NCBI GenBank assembly: GCA_030180135.1
Contig: CM058237.1
Span: 40,383,126 to 40,447,125, forward strand
Source of the DNA: Orychophragmus violaceus
Taxonomy: Eukaryota > Streptophyta > Magnoliopsida > Brassicales > Brassicaceae
DNA length: 64,000 bases
Reading direction: 5' to 3'
A program made the position numbers and the translations under genes. Shown piece by piece: positions 22,998 to 33,823 of this stretch (the first letter of the stretch is position 1; each line of letters begins with the position of its first letter). The notes under the pieces are model-generated. The model saw only the letters and a program-made list of their open reading frames with translations, was not told the DNA's origin and searched no databases.

Positions 22998-23157
22998 AGA
23001 TAGAGAAAAAATCTTTCACTTGTTATAAAAAGTAGTAAATCTTTCTTTATGTGAGAAGGGTCCACGTACATTCCTTAGAGTTGGATTCACATTTCACTTT
23101 CTTCTTTTTAAAACCTTAAAACAAATTTCCAACGGCAATAAAATGTCAAAAGACAAA

Positions 23158-23250
<93 letters not shown>

Positions 23251-23361
23251 TTGCCGAGATTTAAGAAATAAGTCTTTGTTCAAAGTATTGTTTTAATTAA
23301 AAATAGAAGAAGGAAATAAAAGGCATAGGTAACAAAAGATTAATTTCTATTTGAGATGTTA
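22998..23361. other. AT-rich spacer
   Basis: No gene seen. It contains the AAT microsatellite at 23157-23250. Its last three bases (TTA, 23359-23361) are the apparent target duplication of the next element. Confidence 0.6.
23157..23250 (+). repeat. (AAT)n microsatellite
   Basis: About 31 AAT triplets with one interruption (AAC near 23203). Confidence 0.98.
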
Positions 23362-23645
23362 GACCATGTCCATCGTAGTATATTAGGAGGATCTAAGCAC
23401 AGTTTCTTAGGACTTTCGATTTTAAAAAAATTGAATAAACCTAATAAAGTTTAGGATCGGTCTTTATATAAGGATTTTAAGCAACCGTTTCTTAAACACG
23501 TGGCACACACCCATTCGTCTTTTTTTTTTGGTTGAAACCCTCTGTTCGAACCAAAAGCCTCTCCCTTCGTTTTCATTCTCTCTCTCTCTCATCGGAATAT
23601 ATGGCGATACATGAGACGATTATGTTCATCTCTTTGTGAAAAGAC

Positions 23646-24267
23646 ATGTTCGGAGATCGCCTCGATCAATTGTTCCCCTCCAAACGACGGGTAAGATCTT
23701 TTGATTTTCTTTTCTAGGTTTATCGAAAATTGATTTGGTTTTGTGAAAACGAAGATTTAGTAATCACGGTCCCAATCACAACGTTGAAATAGCTTGTGAT
23801 TGTCAAATTGAATCTAAAACTGCGAACTTGGTTTGTCTGTGTGTCGAAGGTGATGTTGTTATTCTAGAAGATGATGACAAAAATGCTGGGAAAGGAAGAA
23901 ACCGTCAAGTTCTTCGTGGCATTGGTAATGTTGTTCGAGGAAATTACCCAAAGAACGATCCGGAAAAGATCAATCGTCCTCGTACACGGTCTCAAAATGC
24001 TCCACTTGTGGTGGTAAATCTCAAAAGTTTATTCCTTTTTCCTGTGAATATAGAAAAAATTGTAAGAGATTTGATAGCTCATGTTGTTGTTACTGTATTT
24101 GTTTTGATCTACAGCTTGATAAACCTGTGGTGAAGAGAATCGCAGTACCGAAGCCAAAGAAAAGAGCTGAGAAACCAAAGGATGAAGAGATTATAGAGAT
24201 AAGTTCAGACAGTGATGAAGAGCTTTGTTTAGTTGCTGGCGTTCTGTTTGCAGATCCATCCAGATGA
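23646..24267 (+). pseudogene. Captured cyclin B1 (CYCB1-like) N-terminal fragment
   Basis: Candidate exons are 23646-23690 (short MFGDRLDQLFP start, origin not recognised), about 23850-24013, and 24115-24267, with GT donors at 23691 and 24014 and an AG acceptor ending at 24114. The middle exon gives GRNRQVLRGIGNVVRGNYP and RPRTRSQNAPLVV; the last gives KPVVKRIAVPKPKK and EIIEISSDSDEEL. These match my memory of the N-terminus of Arabidopsis CYCB1;1, including a destruction-box-like RxxLxxIxN. The cyclin box is absent, since the frame ends at TGA 24265. Retained intron borders show capture at the DNA level. It could make a short D-box peptide if transcribed; that is speculation. Confidence 0.7.
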
Positions 24268-24413
24268 TGCATTTGGACATCAGATGATTAGGAATGATGT
24301 TTCTGTGCTGATATCATCACATTGTCACTTCGGTACACCTTGTATTGATAAATTACCATTCATTGACGCTCATTTTAATTTCTTTTAGCCGTAATGATGT
24401 TTCTGTGCTTCAG

Positions 24414-24497
24414 AGCCGGGGTTGTGCACTCTTAAGCATCAATGCATCACCGACTTTACTTGCAAAGGAGAGATTATTTCTTGACAATGGATGGCAG
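24414..24497 (+). pseudogene. Captured exon resembling leucine carboxyl methyltransferase (LCMT1)
   Basis: An 84-bp open exon follows a possible acceptor (TTCAG) and precedes a GT donor. Its translation includes RGCALLSINASPTL and AKERLFLDNGWQ. This resembles the segment of LCMT1 (the PP2A catalytic subunit methyltransferase) around KERLLSNGW in animal enzymes. The call is from memory and the stretch is only 28 residues. It is a fragment, with no methyltransferase core. Confidence 0.45.
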
Positions 24498-24892
24498 GTG
24501 CGATTTGCAGTTAGAAACTTAGAATATCAATATAATTTAATGCAATCTGATGTATGTATTCATGCCTCCAATCTTGTGTCGTCTATGCAGTTTCAGTCCA
24601 ACATATCTTCGTGTGTATTGGTTCATCAATGGATTCTCATCCTCTGTGTTTGTGTTTCTGTTTTGGTTTTGAAATAATAATGATGGGTTTGGTTTTGTTA
24701 AGAACCCCACTTAAGGTTCATCAATGAATGAGCATGTTCTAATAGAGTTCTTAACTATTATAAATCAATTAAAAAACTATTAAAAAATTCTTAAGAACCC
24801 CAAGATGGGGTTCATCAATGTACATGCTCTTAGATATGCATGAATATAATTTGAAATTGAGAAATAAAAGTTGACCTAGTACATGTGTGGAT

Positions 24893-25427
24893 TGTTGGAG
24901 TCAAGTTTAGCACTTTCCTTAAGAGGCCTATTCAGGAATTTAGGTCGGTCCAGAATGGAAAGACGGTATAAGGCCGAAGCCGGTAAAACGTGGGTTAAAC
25001 CCGACTCGGTTCGACCGGCTTACATCTAGGGGTTTGGAAGGTACAAGCCGGAGGAACAAAGGCGGCGCATAACGATGTCGAGATATGGAAATATTCCATA
25101 TCTCGATATCGAAATATTAGGAAATATTCGTATTTATCTTAATTAAGTAAACCGACTTTGTAAACCCTATATAAAGGGACTTCATATCGATCAATAAGAT
25201 CCACGCTTTTCATAATATTCTAGCCTGAGAGACTTAGCGAATCGACTTTAACATAATTTCTCTCCGGCGACTTTCACAGATTTCTTTACCGGCTTCCATC
25301 TCGGAAATACCGGTTATAAACCCTAATTTCCTAATTCTCACTGTGTTCATTAATTCTTCTTTTAGAATCCCTAATTTCAACCCTAAAACTCTTGCTATCT
25401 TTGGATAGACCGAGTTAAGATCTTACA
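24893..25427 (+). repeat. Tat 5' LTR (start inferred)
   Basis: The end at 25427 (CTTACA) is set by the PBS two bases later. The start (TGTTGGAG at 24893) is inferred because no partner LTR is in the window. A TATA box (CTATATAAAGG) lies at about 25168. A near-perfect palindrome (12-bp arms, 3-base centre) lies at 25079-25105, about 60 bp upstream of the TATA box. Confidence 0.6.
25079..25105. promoter_or_regulatory. 27-bp palindrome in the Tat LTR
   Basis: The arms CGAGATATGGAA and TTCCATATCTCG are perfect inverted repeats around ATA. Its position upstream of the TATA box suits a U3 protein-binding site or cruciform; the function is unknown. Confidence 0.6.
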
Positions 25428-25429
25428 AT

Positions 25430-25447
25430 TGGCGCCGACTGTGGGGA
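25430..25447 (+). other. Tat primer binding site
   Basis: TGGCGCCGACTGTGGGGA lies two bases after the LTR. It is close to the TGGCGCCGTCTGTGGGGA type common in Tat elements and differs from the tRNA-Asp PBS of the Athila-type elements here. Confidence 0.8.
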
Positions 25448-25473
25448 CTTCTAAGAGAAATTTCTGAAACGAG

Positions 25474-28378
25474 ATGTCAGGAAACGATAACGAAATCGAC
25501 CCGAACAACCCGAGGGTTGAACTAAGTGATCACGAAGAAAGTGACCACGACCAAAGTGATCATGAAGTCGAAGAAGACGGAGGACTCGACGGCAGACAAC
25601 CACGAGGCTCCAATTCTGGAAACGACGACAGGCTTGCCCCGCCAGTCGATGAGGTAAAAAAACAAGTCGACCAAGATAGATTTTTAGCCACTTTGATGGA
25701 AAAAATCGACTCTCAGAGCGACTTAATCAAAGAATTCTCTGAAAGAATTGACTTATTGCAATCCGAAAAAAATCTGATCCGTTCGGACCAGCAGTCAAGG
25801 AAACCCAAGCGGAGGTACCTCCAAAAGTGAAAGATAAAGTTGCCAGACAACTGATCTATGAAACGCCTGAAGGGGACCATCAAAGCCGAGACGGCAAGTC
25901 CAAAAGAAACTCACGTGAAGAGCGCGATGAGAGGGCAAACGCGAACGAAGCTCGCATCGGAAGGACTTAGAAAAACCCAAACGGAGTTCACACCGAGAGC
26001 GAGACGACTGGTACGTAGAAAGATACTCACCCGACAAAGATCAGCACAATGATCACGAGACTCAGCACGGACGAGGCTCACATCGCAGACGGAACTCACG
26101 ACATGAGAACAACTCGCACCGGGATTATCATCGCCACGAGCGAGGTACATCCCACGAGGAGGCCCATGAGACCACTACTCACGGAGCAAGTCGCAATCAA
26201 GTAGAGAAGAACCTAACCGAGCTCAGAGACACCCTAAAAGAACTAAAGGGAGAAGTCCATAGCGTCAAAGGATCGGCACCCGAGATCGACTGAATCATCG
26301 AGGAAACTCAGAGAACGCCTTTCACTTCGCGCATCACGAACACGTACATCAGGCAAAAGGAAAAGCTCAGACTACCGATGTATAACGGGACGAAGAATCC
26401 AACGACCCATCTGACGACCTTCAAAATCATGGCGGCGAAAGCACGATTTTCGTCGAACAAAGAACGCGACATCGGCTTCAGTCAACTGTTCGCCGAAACT
26501 CTGGAAGGAGATGCACTAACCTGGTTTTCTCGACTTCCGTCCAAATCAATTGATAATTTCCCCGACCTCACGAGAGCATTCGTAAGGCATCACTTCGCCT
26601 ACGTCCATAAGGAGACCTCACTAAGCGCGTTGATGTCCATGTCGCAAGAAAAGAAGGAGACTTTAATGGCCTTCATAGAAAGATTCAGAGCAACCATGAC
26701 GCGAGCGGAGGCCCCAGATAAGTTTACTATCGCGGCCCTGACAAATGCCGTCTGGCACGAGTCGCCTTTCTACCAGGATCTGGTCATCAACCCGCCATTG
26801 ACCATCGAAGACGCACTCCATCGAGCGAACAAATTCGTGGAATTGGAAGAGAAAAAGGTCGCCTTAGCCAAAAGATTCGGTTCCGGTAAACAAGTAGATA
26901 AGAAGGAAGAGAAAGAACCTAGGAAACATTACGACAAAGGGGCCAAAACGACGATGGTTGTCGGCAACACTGACAAACCACACTCGTCGAAACCTTGGAA
27001 TAAACGAAGCAAGGCAGGAAAGGAAATGGCACCGCATGCTGCTTCCGCTACAGGAGAAAAGTATTGTGAGTACCACCAAGCCACCTCTCACGATACTGCT
27101 GAATGTCGGAATCTCAAAAACGCTTTATACGCCCGACTTTCGGATCAAGAGATCAAACCGGCAATAGACAAATTGAAAGGAGAATCCGAGCAACAGGAGC
27201 AAAGGGTGGATGAACAAGCACCTAAGCAAGGCAAACAATCGCGGCGCATCAAAAGCATAGCTTTAAAACGCGACCGCGAAGAGGAAGAAGAAGACGAGGA
27301 GGAAACTCCTAAAGCCGTCCGAAGAATCAACATGATTGTGGGCGGCCTGATCTCCGTAAACGACTCGGTTCGATCGATCAAGGTATATGAGCGCATGGCG
27401 TTAGCCGCGCAAAACGCGCCACAACCAATTTTAACCGACGTTCCTCCCGTCATCTTCACCGATCAAGATCTATATGGAACCCACTATCCTCATAACGATC
27501 CACTAGTAGTCGAACTCCTCATCGGAAGTTGCCAGGTATCCCGAATCTTGGTCGATACAGGCAGTTCGATAGATCTGATTTTCCTAGACACACTCAAGAA
27601 GATGGAAATCAAGTAAGAAGATATCAAACAGAAGGCCAAACCACTCACCGGTTTCACAAGCGAAACGACATACACAATCGGGACAATTAAGCTGCCGGTT
27701 TATGCAGGAGGAGTTAACAGGATGGTGAGGTTTCACGTTATTGACAAACCAACCATCTACAACGTGATTCTAGGAACTCCATGGCTATACAGCATGAAGG
27801 CGGTATCGTCAACTTATCACCAGTGTCTGAAATTCCCATCATCTAAAGGAATCCAGACGGTTAAAGGGTGCCAACGGGCGAGTCGATCGTGTTTCGCAAG
27901 GGAGCATAGGATCAGAGTACCCTCGTGCATGATCAATGCAGAACAAGGAAGGAAAGGTCCCGAGAAGGAGCAAATCCAACAAGTCATCATCGATGATTCC
28001 GATGCAAGCAAGTGTGTAGGGATTGGCGCAGAATTACCCGAAGACATCAAAAAGGAGTTGATCGCCTTCCTACAGCAAAACGTCGCAACATTTTCATGGT
28101 CGGTGAAAGACATGAAAGACATCAATCCAACCATCACGACCCACGAGCTCAACGTCGACCCGACTTACAAGCCGATTAAGCAAAAGAGGCGTAAGCTCGG
28201 ACCTGAAAGGGCTAAAGCGGTCAACGACGAAGTAGAAAAATTACTTGATGCCGGTTCAATTCAGGAAGTCAAGTATCCCGACTGGCTCGCCAACCCGGTG
28301 GTCGTCAAAAAGAAAAACGGGAAGTGGAGAGTATGTGTCGACTTCACGGATCTCAATAAGGCATGCCCAAAGGATAGC
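25474..28378 (+). pseudogene. Tat gag-protease and start of RT, broken
   Basis: ATG 25474 starts an acidic N-terminal region. Frameshifts and stops fall between 25830 and 26293, including TGA 26291-26293. The capsid-like Gag region (26380-26860, with LEGDALTWFSRLP) follows, then a short CCHC-like motif (CEYHQATSHDTAEC near 27066). The protease ILVDTGSSIDLIFLD is near 27550. TAA at 27614-27616 interrupts, and RT begins (VVKKKNGKWRVCVDFTDLN, about 28300). The frame is cut by GP1 at 28378, inside KACPKDS-FPLPHID. RT continues at 35047. Confidence 0.85.
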
Positions 28379-29596
28379 TGATATATCATGGTTTTTACTA
28401 GTTTTAGACCATGATATAAGTGTGTTTTTAGTGTCTTTTGTGTTCTTTTAGAGTCTTTTACAGGTATAATCAGGTTTGGAGCTGAATTGGAGATAATGGA
28501 GCATTTTGGAGATTTTTGGAGTGTTTGGCCGAGAGATAGAGTTCACTGTCCGAAACAGAGGAAGGTGTCGATCGTTGCACTCTAGCATCGATCGATGCAC
28601 CAGCGAGATGGGCCGAAACTCGGCGGTTTAGAAGAGTGAAGAATTTGCACTTTGATCCAGAAGTTCCTGATATTTACAAAGAAGCCCCTGGCCGAGATTA
28701 TGCCTATATAATAGAGTTTTTAGAGTTTTTATTAGAGACGCTTTATACTTTTTACATTACGCAATTCATAATTAAGAGCAGAGGATTTTAGAGCTTTTTG
28801 GGGCTGATCTGAACCTGTTACATCATATGTATTTGGAGAAGATTTCGAACCCCTTTTACTCTTATTCTTTTATGCAATTTATTCATTCTATGATTATGAT
28901 TTCATTATCTATGTCTGAGTAGATTCCTAGTTAGGTTTAGGGTTTCTCACATAGGATTTCATGACTTGCTAGACTTGTTCAAATTCAGTTAAGGATTCAT
29001 AACTATATCTGTTCTTCAATTTAATTGTGCTTAAAGCTAGTTCTAACCTGATCAATTAGAATCTAGATCTTAGGTTGCTAAATACGTCACGGAAGTGGGG
29101 TTTAGGAATCTGAACTAATTAAATTGGGCAATTAAACTATTCGCAAACGGAAGTTTGGTTTAGGATAATTGTGAACATATCAAACTTTGACTTATTGCTA
29201 GTTTAATCTGTTAGTTCTCGCAAACGAAAGTTTGGTTTGCTGCACTTAGACTTAGAGAATTATCGCAAAGGAATTTGGTTAATTCTATATCTGTGTTTTG
29301 AGTTCTAGAACTGTCCTTAATTAGATCCTTGCTGAATGAACTGTCTGCTTGTCTGATTTCCTGAGAATACCCTAGGCTTGACGCTTTTAATTACTTGCTT
29401 CACAACCGTTAATCTCTGCTACTGATTTACTTTCTCGCACCGCTTTCAATTCAATCACATTGCTTATTTCTAATATTTATTCCTATAGTTTGATTCTCTT
29501 GAGACCAAGTGTCCCTGTGGATTCGATAACCCTATATACTACTTTGACATTGCTGTTCACTTGCAGTTTAGTATAGGGAAAACTTACAACCTATCA
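28379..29596 (+). repeat. GP1 5' LTR (1218 bp)
   Basis: Starts TGATATATCATGG, ends CCTATCA, and matches 33824-35041. It carries a paired CGATCG palindrome at 28565-28601 (core spacing 20 bp). Confidence 0.95.
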
Positions 29597-29602
29597 AGTT
29601 TT

Positions 29603-29620
29603 TGGCGCCGTTGCCGGGGA
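29603..29620 (+). other. GP1 primer binding site (tRNA-Asp)
   Basis: TGGCGCCGTTGCCGGGGA, a full 18-base match to the expected tRNA-Asp 3' end complement, as used by Athila elements. Confidence 0.9.
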
Positions 29621-29764
29621 CTCTTTGAGTCTTCGATAGGACCGAACTTAGGGTTTTTGCTAGAAATTTTTCTTTTTGTTTTTGTTCTTTTTCGTTTTTT
29701 GTTTTATTTTGATTTTTCTGAACTTTTTCTCTGTTTCTCTCTGTCGCAGGTACGAATTTCGCCT

Positions 29765-29858
29765 TGCGTCGATCGTTGCATCCCTTGCGTCGATCGTCAC
29801 TAGGCGATTCTGAGAATTGAATCGATCGTTGCACTGATAGCATCGATCGTTGCTGGAC
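29765..29858 (+). repeat. Paired CGATCG palindromes just upstream of GP1 gag
   Basis: Two pairs (at about 29768 and 29820), each with cores 21 bp apart. The last site overlaps the reading frame start region, 15-20 bases before the gag ATG at 29874. This is the usual place of packaging or dimerisation signals in retroelement RNA. Confidence 0.85.
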
Positions 29859-29873
29859 GATTACAGACAGTTT

Positions 29874-32467
29874 ATGCCAACGCAGAAAACTCGAAGTAAT
29901 CCGAACTCGAGCTTGCTTAATCTCGGACTAGAGGAACTTGGACGTCTAGAAAGGACTAACAGAAGAGAAAAGAGAGAGAGAATGGTACGAGAACGTTTGA
30001 TCTTGATACCAGATGCTGAAGGTACCCTAAGGGACCAAGATGACAACCCGTACAATGCTGCTGGGCATCGGGTTGATGCTGAAGGGAATGTCATCCCTGA
30101 TCCTCCTGAGCAACAGGAGCTGAACCGAAACCAGGGTCAAGGACAGGCCCAAGGTAGAGAGATGGTGGTTCATGAGAGGACACTAGCTGATTACAACAGA
30201 CCTGATGAGTTTCATGCAAACCGAGCAGCTCTAGTGCTTCCTGCTTTTGAGAGGAACGATTTTGAGGTAAAAACCATCTACTACCAGCTGATGAGACAAA
30301 TTGCTTTTCATGGTCTTCAAGCAGAGCAGCCTATGGATCACATTGACAAGTTTGAGGACATAGTCACTGGCATGAAGTATGAAGGAGTATGCCCGGACTA
30401 TCTGTTCCTTAAGCTATTTCCGCACAGTCTTGCTGGAGACGCTAGTGCATGGCTGAGACAACTGGCACCTAGTCAGTATACTACTTGGGCAGCATTAAAG
30501 AGTGAGTTCCTGCGTCACTTTTATGATGATGCACGCTCGGATCAGTCCAGACAGGACATACTCACCTTTTCCCAAGGAGCTGTGGAGCCCTTGAAGACTG
30601 CCTGGATGAGATTTAAGCAGTATCAGCGTGACTGTCCACACCATGGATTCACGGAAGTACAGCTGATTGGTATCTTCTTCAGAGGCATAGATCTCCCTTA
30701 TCAGACTGCGCTGGATAATTCCAGTAATGCTAATTTCAACACCAGGACTCCTACGCAAGCTAAGCAGTTGATAGAGAACCTGATTGGCAGCAACAGTTGC
30801 AAAACAATGGATGAAAGGAGAAAGAGATCTGGTGGAACTGTAGAGAATTCTGATATAGCTAATATAAGATCCAGATTGGACACAGTCTACAATCTCCTAA
30901 CAAGTAAGAAAGCTGTCCACTTTGCACAAGATGTAGAGGTGATTCAGGCTGAGGAGGAAACTCAGGAAGAAGATGTGAATTTCATAGGAGGTTCTGGTTT
31001 CCAAGGTAATAGATTTGGTAATCAACAGGGGAACAGATTCTCAAATGGTGGGCAGACTGGTGGTTTTCAGAAGACCTATGGACAAGGTAATCAGAGGACC
31101 TATGGGTCTACATCCTATCAGACTCCTCCTGCACCTACAGCCCATGAGAGCAAAATGGAGGCTATGATGGAACAACTAATGGAGAGTCAAACCAAGCTTT
31201 CTGTGGACAACAATAAGAAGCTGGACGCTGTTTATCAAGACCTCAATGGGAAGTTTGAGTCACTGAGCACTCACATGAAGCAGTTGGACACTCAGGTGAA
31301 CCAGATGTCCAGCTCACTGAAGGGAAAAGGAGTTGCAGAGACTCATATTAAGGCTTGGTCCGTACTCATTAATGATGGATCTTATCTAGGGGAGAAATTT
31401 GAGCTAAGTACAGCTGAGTTGGTGACTGAGGCAGAATTTCGGATTTCTGTGAAAAACTCTCGGGTAGAAACTGCAGTGATGCAACGATCGACACACAGCT
31501 GGCATCGATCGATGCAGGTCGTGAACGAGCAGAAGATCCGTGGGATGAAAGTGAGATTGATGCAGAGCTAGCCCGCCTATTCCCTGATGTATCTGAGATC
31601 ACTGAAGAGGATGTTTATGCACAAGCCATTAGGCAATACCCCAAGGTGTCTGAAGTGATTAAACAAGAGATTGAAGAGCTGAAAAGGCTAGAAGAGAGTG
31701 GTGAAGACTTGGAAGAAATTCCACCTTCTGATGATCCACCTTATCATCCATGTGTTCAGAGATATTTGAACAAGATGTTGCCTTTAGATGAGGAGCTGAG
31801 AGAATGGGTGATAATAGTTCCTCAGCATATCAGTGATGTTCTGCTAACTAAGGTCCCGAAGAAGCTACCTGATCCTGGAGTCTTTGTGCTAGATTGTTCT
31901 ATCTTTGAGGATAGTTTTAGGCGCTCTCTATGTGATTTAGGAGCTGCTGGAAGCATAATGCCTTACTCTGTGGCAGAGAAGCTGGGAATGTTGGATTTTA
32001 CTCCTACTAGGACTTCTCTAATCCTAGCTGATCAGTCCATACGAGTTCCTGAAGGGCTTCTTATGGACATTCCGGTGAGAGTTGGGAACTACTTAGTTCC
32101 AACGGATTTCCTTGTGCTGAAATATGACTGTAACCCGGATGAAGCTTTATTGCTGGGGAGACCATTCTTGGCTACAGCAGGAGCTGTGATTGATGTTAGA
32201 CAGAGTCTAATAGACCTCCGCCTGGGAGATGAACCGCTGCGGTATGAGATGGAGAAGCTGCGAAAGCCACTGATAGATGGACAGACTTTCATAATCAGGG
32301 AAGCAGATGATGAGCAGCCAGATGAGACTGCAGTTATAGATCCTGGAGCACATTTCACTCCATCTTTTCTTGGACATGAGCATTCCGCAACAGCTTACTC
32401 ACCACCTTGGATGAGGAGACTTGAACAGAGACAGAAAAGGTCTCTGTCAGGACCTCCTGGTACTTGA
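29874..32467 (+). pseudogene. GP1 gag-protease, frameshifted
   Basis: Homologue of the intact GP2 frame. ATG 29874 opens Gag: LADYNRPDEFHANRAALVLP, the capsid-like stretch (LFPHSLAGDASAWLRQLAP, 30415-30475), a Q/G/N-rich linker and a coiled-coil-like stretch (31140-31320). A one-base loss near 31438 ends the first frame at 31571. Coding continues in another frame to 32467, with the retropepsin-like site CDLGAAGSIMP near 31930 and the GRPFLATAGAVIDV motif. No zinc knuckle is evident. The shifted frame after 31438 runs over a CGATCG pair (31484-31516). Confidence 0.88.
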
Positions 32468-32635
32468 AAGATCTCATCCGTCCGGTCAAGCTATTGACCT
32501 TAAACAAGCGCTGGGTGGGAGGCAACCCACCATTAGGTACTGGTGTTTTTCTTTTTCATTTTTGGTGTTTTTGTTAGGATTTTACGTTTGTTTTTGTTTC
32601 TGGTGAGTTTATGTTTGCAGGTCTCGGTTAAATCG

Positions 32636-32790
32636 CAGTGCAGCGATCGATGCATTTTTGCATCGATCGTCACAACACGAAAGGAATCGCATTGCAGCGA
32701 TCGTTGCGGTCCTGAGCAACGATCGACCATACACGAAAATCGCCAAGTAACGGTCGATGCACTTAGTGCAGCGATCGATGCTCAGCGACA
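32636..32790 (+). repeat. CGATCG palindrome array in the GP1 3' spacer
   Basis: Three pairs with core spacing 20, 22 and 21 bp, mixing GCGATCGA, TCGATCGT and ACGATCGA cores with TGCA-type flanks. Confidence 0.85.
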
Positions 32791-33808
32791 GAGGTAACCC
32801 GACAGACATAATTTCACCCTTTCAATTTTTATTTTCTTTTTACCAATCCTTCGCTGGACACTACTGGGGACAGTGTGTCTTAAGTGTGGGGGAGGTGCTA
32901 CTGACTTATATCTTTCTGTTTTCTTAAGAGTCAGTCCGTTTTTCAAAAAAAAATTTGTTTTATTGAGTCAAAATTGTTTAAGTAAGAAACTATGATTTTC
33001 TGAGAAGATTTACAAGACTTGCAGGAACTTAAGTAACCATTGGGATGAAGTTGCATAATCTATCTATGACTATTAGAAAACCCCATCACAGATCAACCTA
33101 CTGGGAACACCCACATCACTTCAGGTATCAGAGGATCCTTTACTGACTTCAACCTTAATACTGACTTAGATTTCTCACCTAAGGGCTTGGTATGCTTTAT
33201 GTCGGATTCCCTTGTTAGTTCTGACACAGCCTGTAAACCTGTCCTATTTAGTCCCCTTCTCCCCTTCTATAAAGTAAAAAAAAAATAATAAACTGAGGAT
33301 GAGTTAGTAACTCCGAAGTGGTCATGGGAATAGTAGCAAACACTATTATCTCTCATGTGATCCATGGAATGTGTCCAAAGTACACCCCATAACGGGAAGA
33401 ACACTGATAAAAAAAATAAAATGATACCCAGTGGGGAAAAATCAGTTGTTAAAGAAGGGAAAGAGAAGAAAGGGACTAGAGAAAGATAGTATGGTGGTCT
33501 AGAGCTGATAAGGTAAGAATCCATGTGCCTTTAGATCGATACTCCTTAGGTGAGACCGCACTTAAATACTTGCAGAAGTCAGTAGGGAGAATTTGAATGC
33601 TTGAATGTGATTGTGGAGTTTACCTAGGACAATTGCTAAGTGTGGGGGAAGTACATGTTGGTCTTGATATCCTGTGATTGATTCTTTCAGTGGTTTACTA
33701 AGGGGAATCTGAGTATTGTAGCTTCTAAGATGAAATGAGTTTCTGAAGAGTTTTCAAACCTCTTCACCATGTTTTAGTTCTCTGTTTTGCTTGAGGGCAA
33801 GCAAAGGC

Positions 33809-33823
33809 TAAGTGTGGGGGAGT
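33809..33823 (+). other. GP1 polypurine tract
   Basis: TAAGTGTGGGGGAGT directly abuts the 3' LTR. Copies of its core at 32881 and 33637 may be extra or relic plus-strand primers. Confidence 0.8.

Larger units (their letters stand above)
23362..24829 (+). mobile_element. Probable Pack-type TIR element carrying host gene fragments
   Basis: Left end GACCATGTCCATCG and inverted right end GAGCATGTACATTG match at 11 of 14 bases, and TTA is found on both sides (23359-23361 and 24830-24832). This resembles PIF/Harbinger-type elements (TTA/TAA duplications). No transposase is present. The interior carries split, spliced fragments resembling cyclin B1 and leucine carboxyl methyltransferase. A second right-end-like repeat (24699-24745) precedes the terminal one (24793-24829), so the true boundary or a nested MITE remains possible. 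The class call is an inference. Confidence 0.5.
32468..33823 (+). other. GP1 3' spacer where pol would be expected
   Basis: No polymerase remnants are visible. It holds a CGATCG palindrome array (32636-32790), three copies of the PPT-like TAAGTGTGGGGGA (32881, 33637, 33809), and the hairpin TTGCTTGAGGGCAAGCAA immediately before the last copy. An antisense open frame (33267-33524) is shared with GP2 but looks incidental. Confidence 0.75.

Noticed and set aside
33267..33524. Antisense hydrophobic open frame in GP1, with a longer form in GP2 (58517-58861)
   Set aside because: Both copies are recent relatives, so shared openness is expected. Length differs through a T-run and no homology is recognised.
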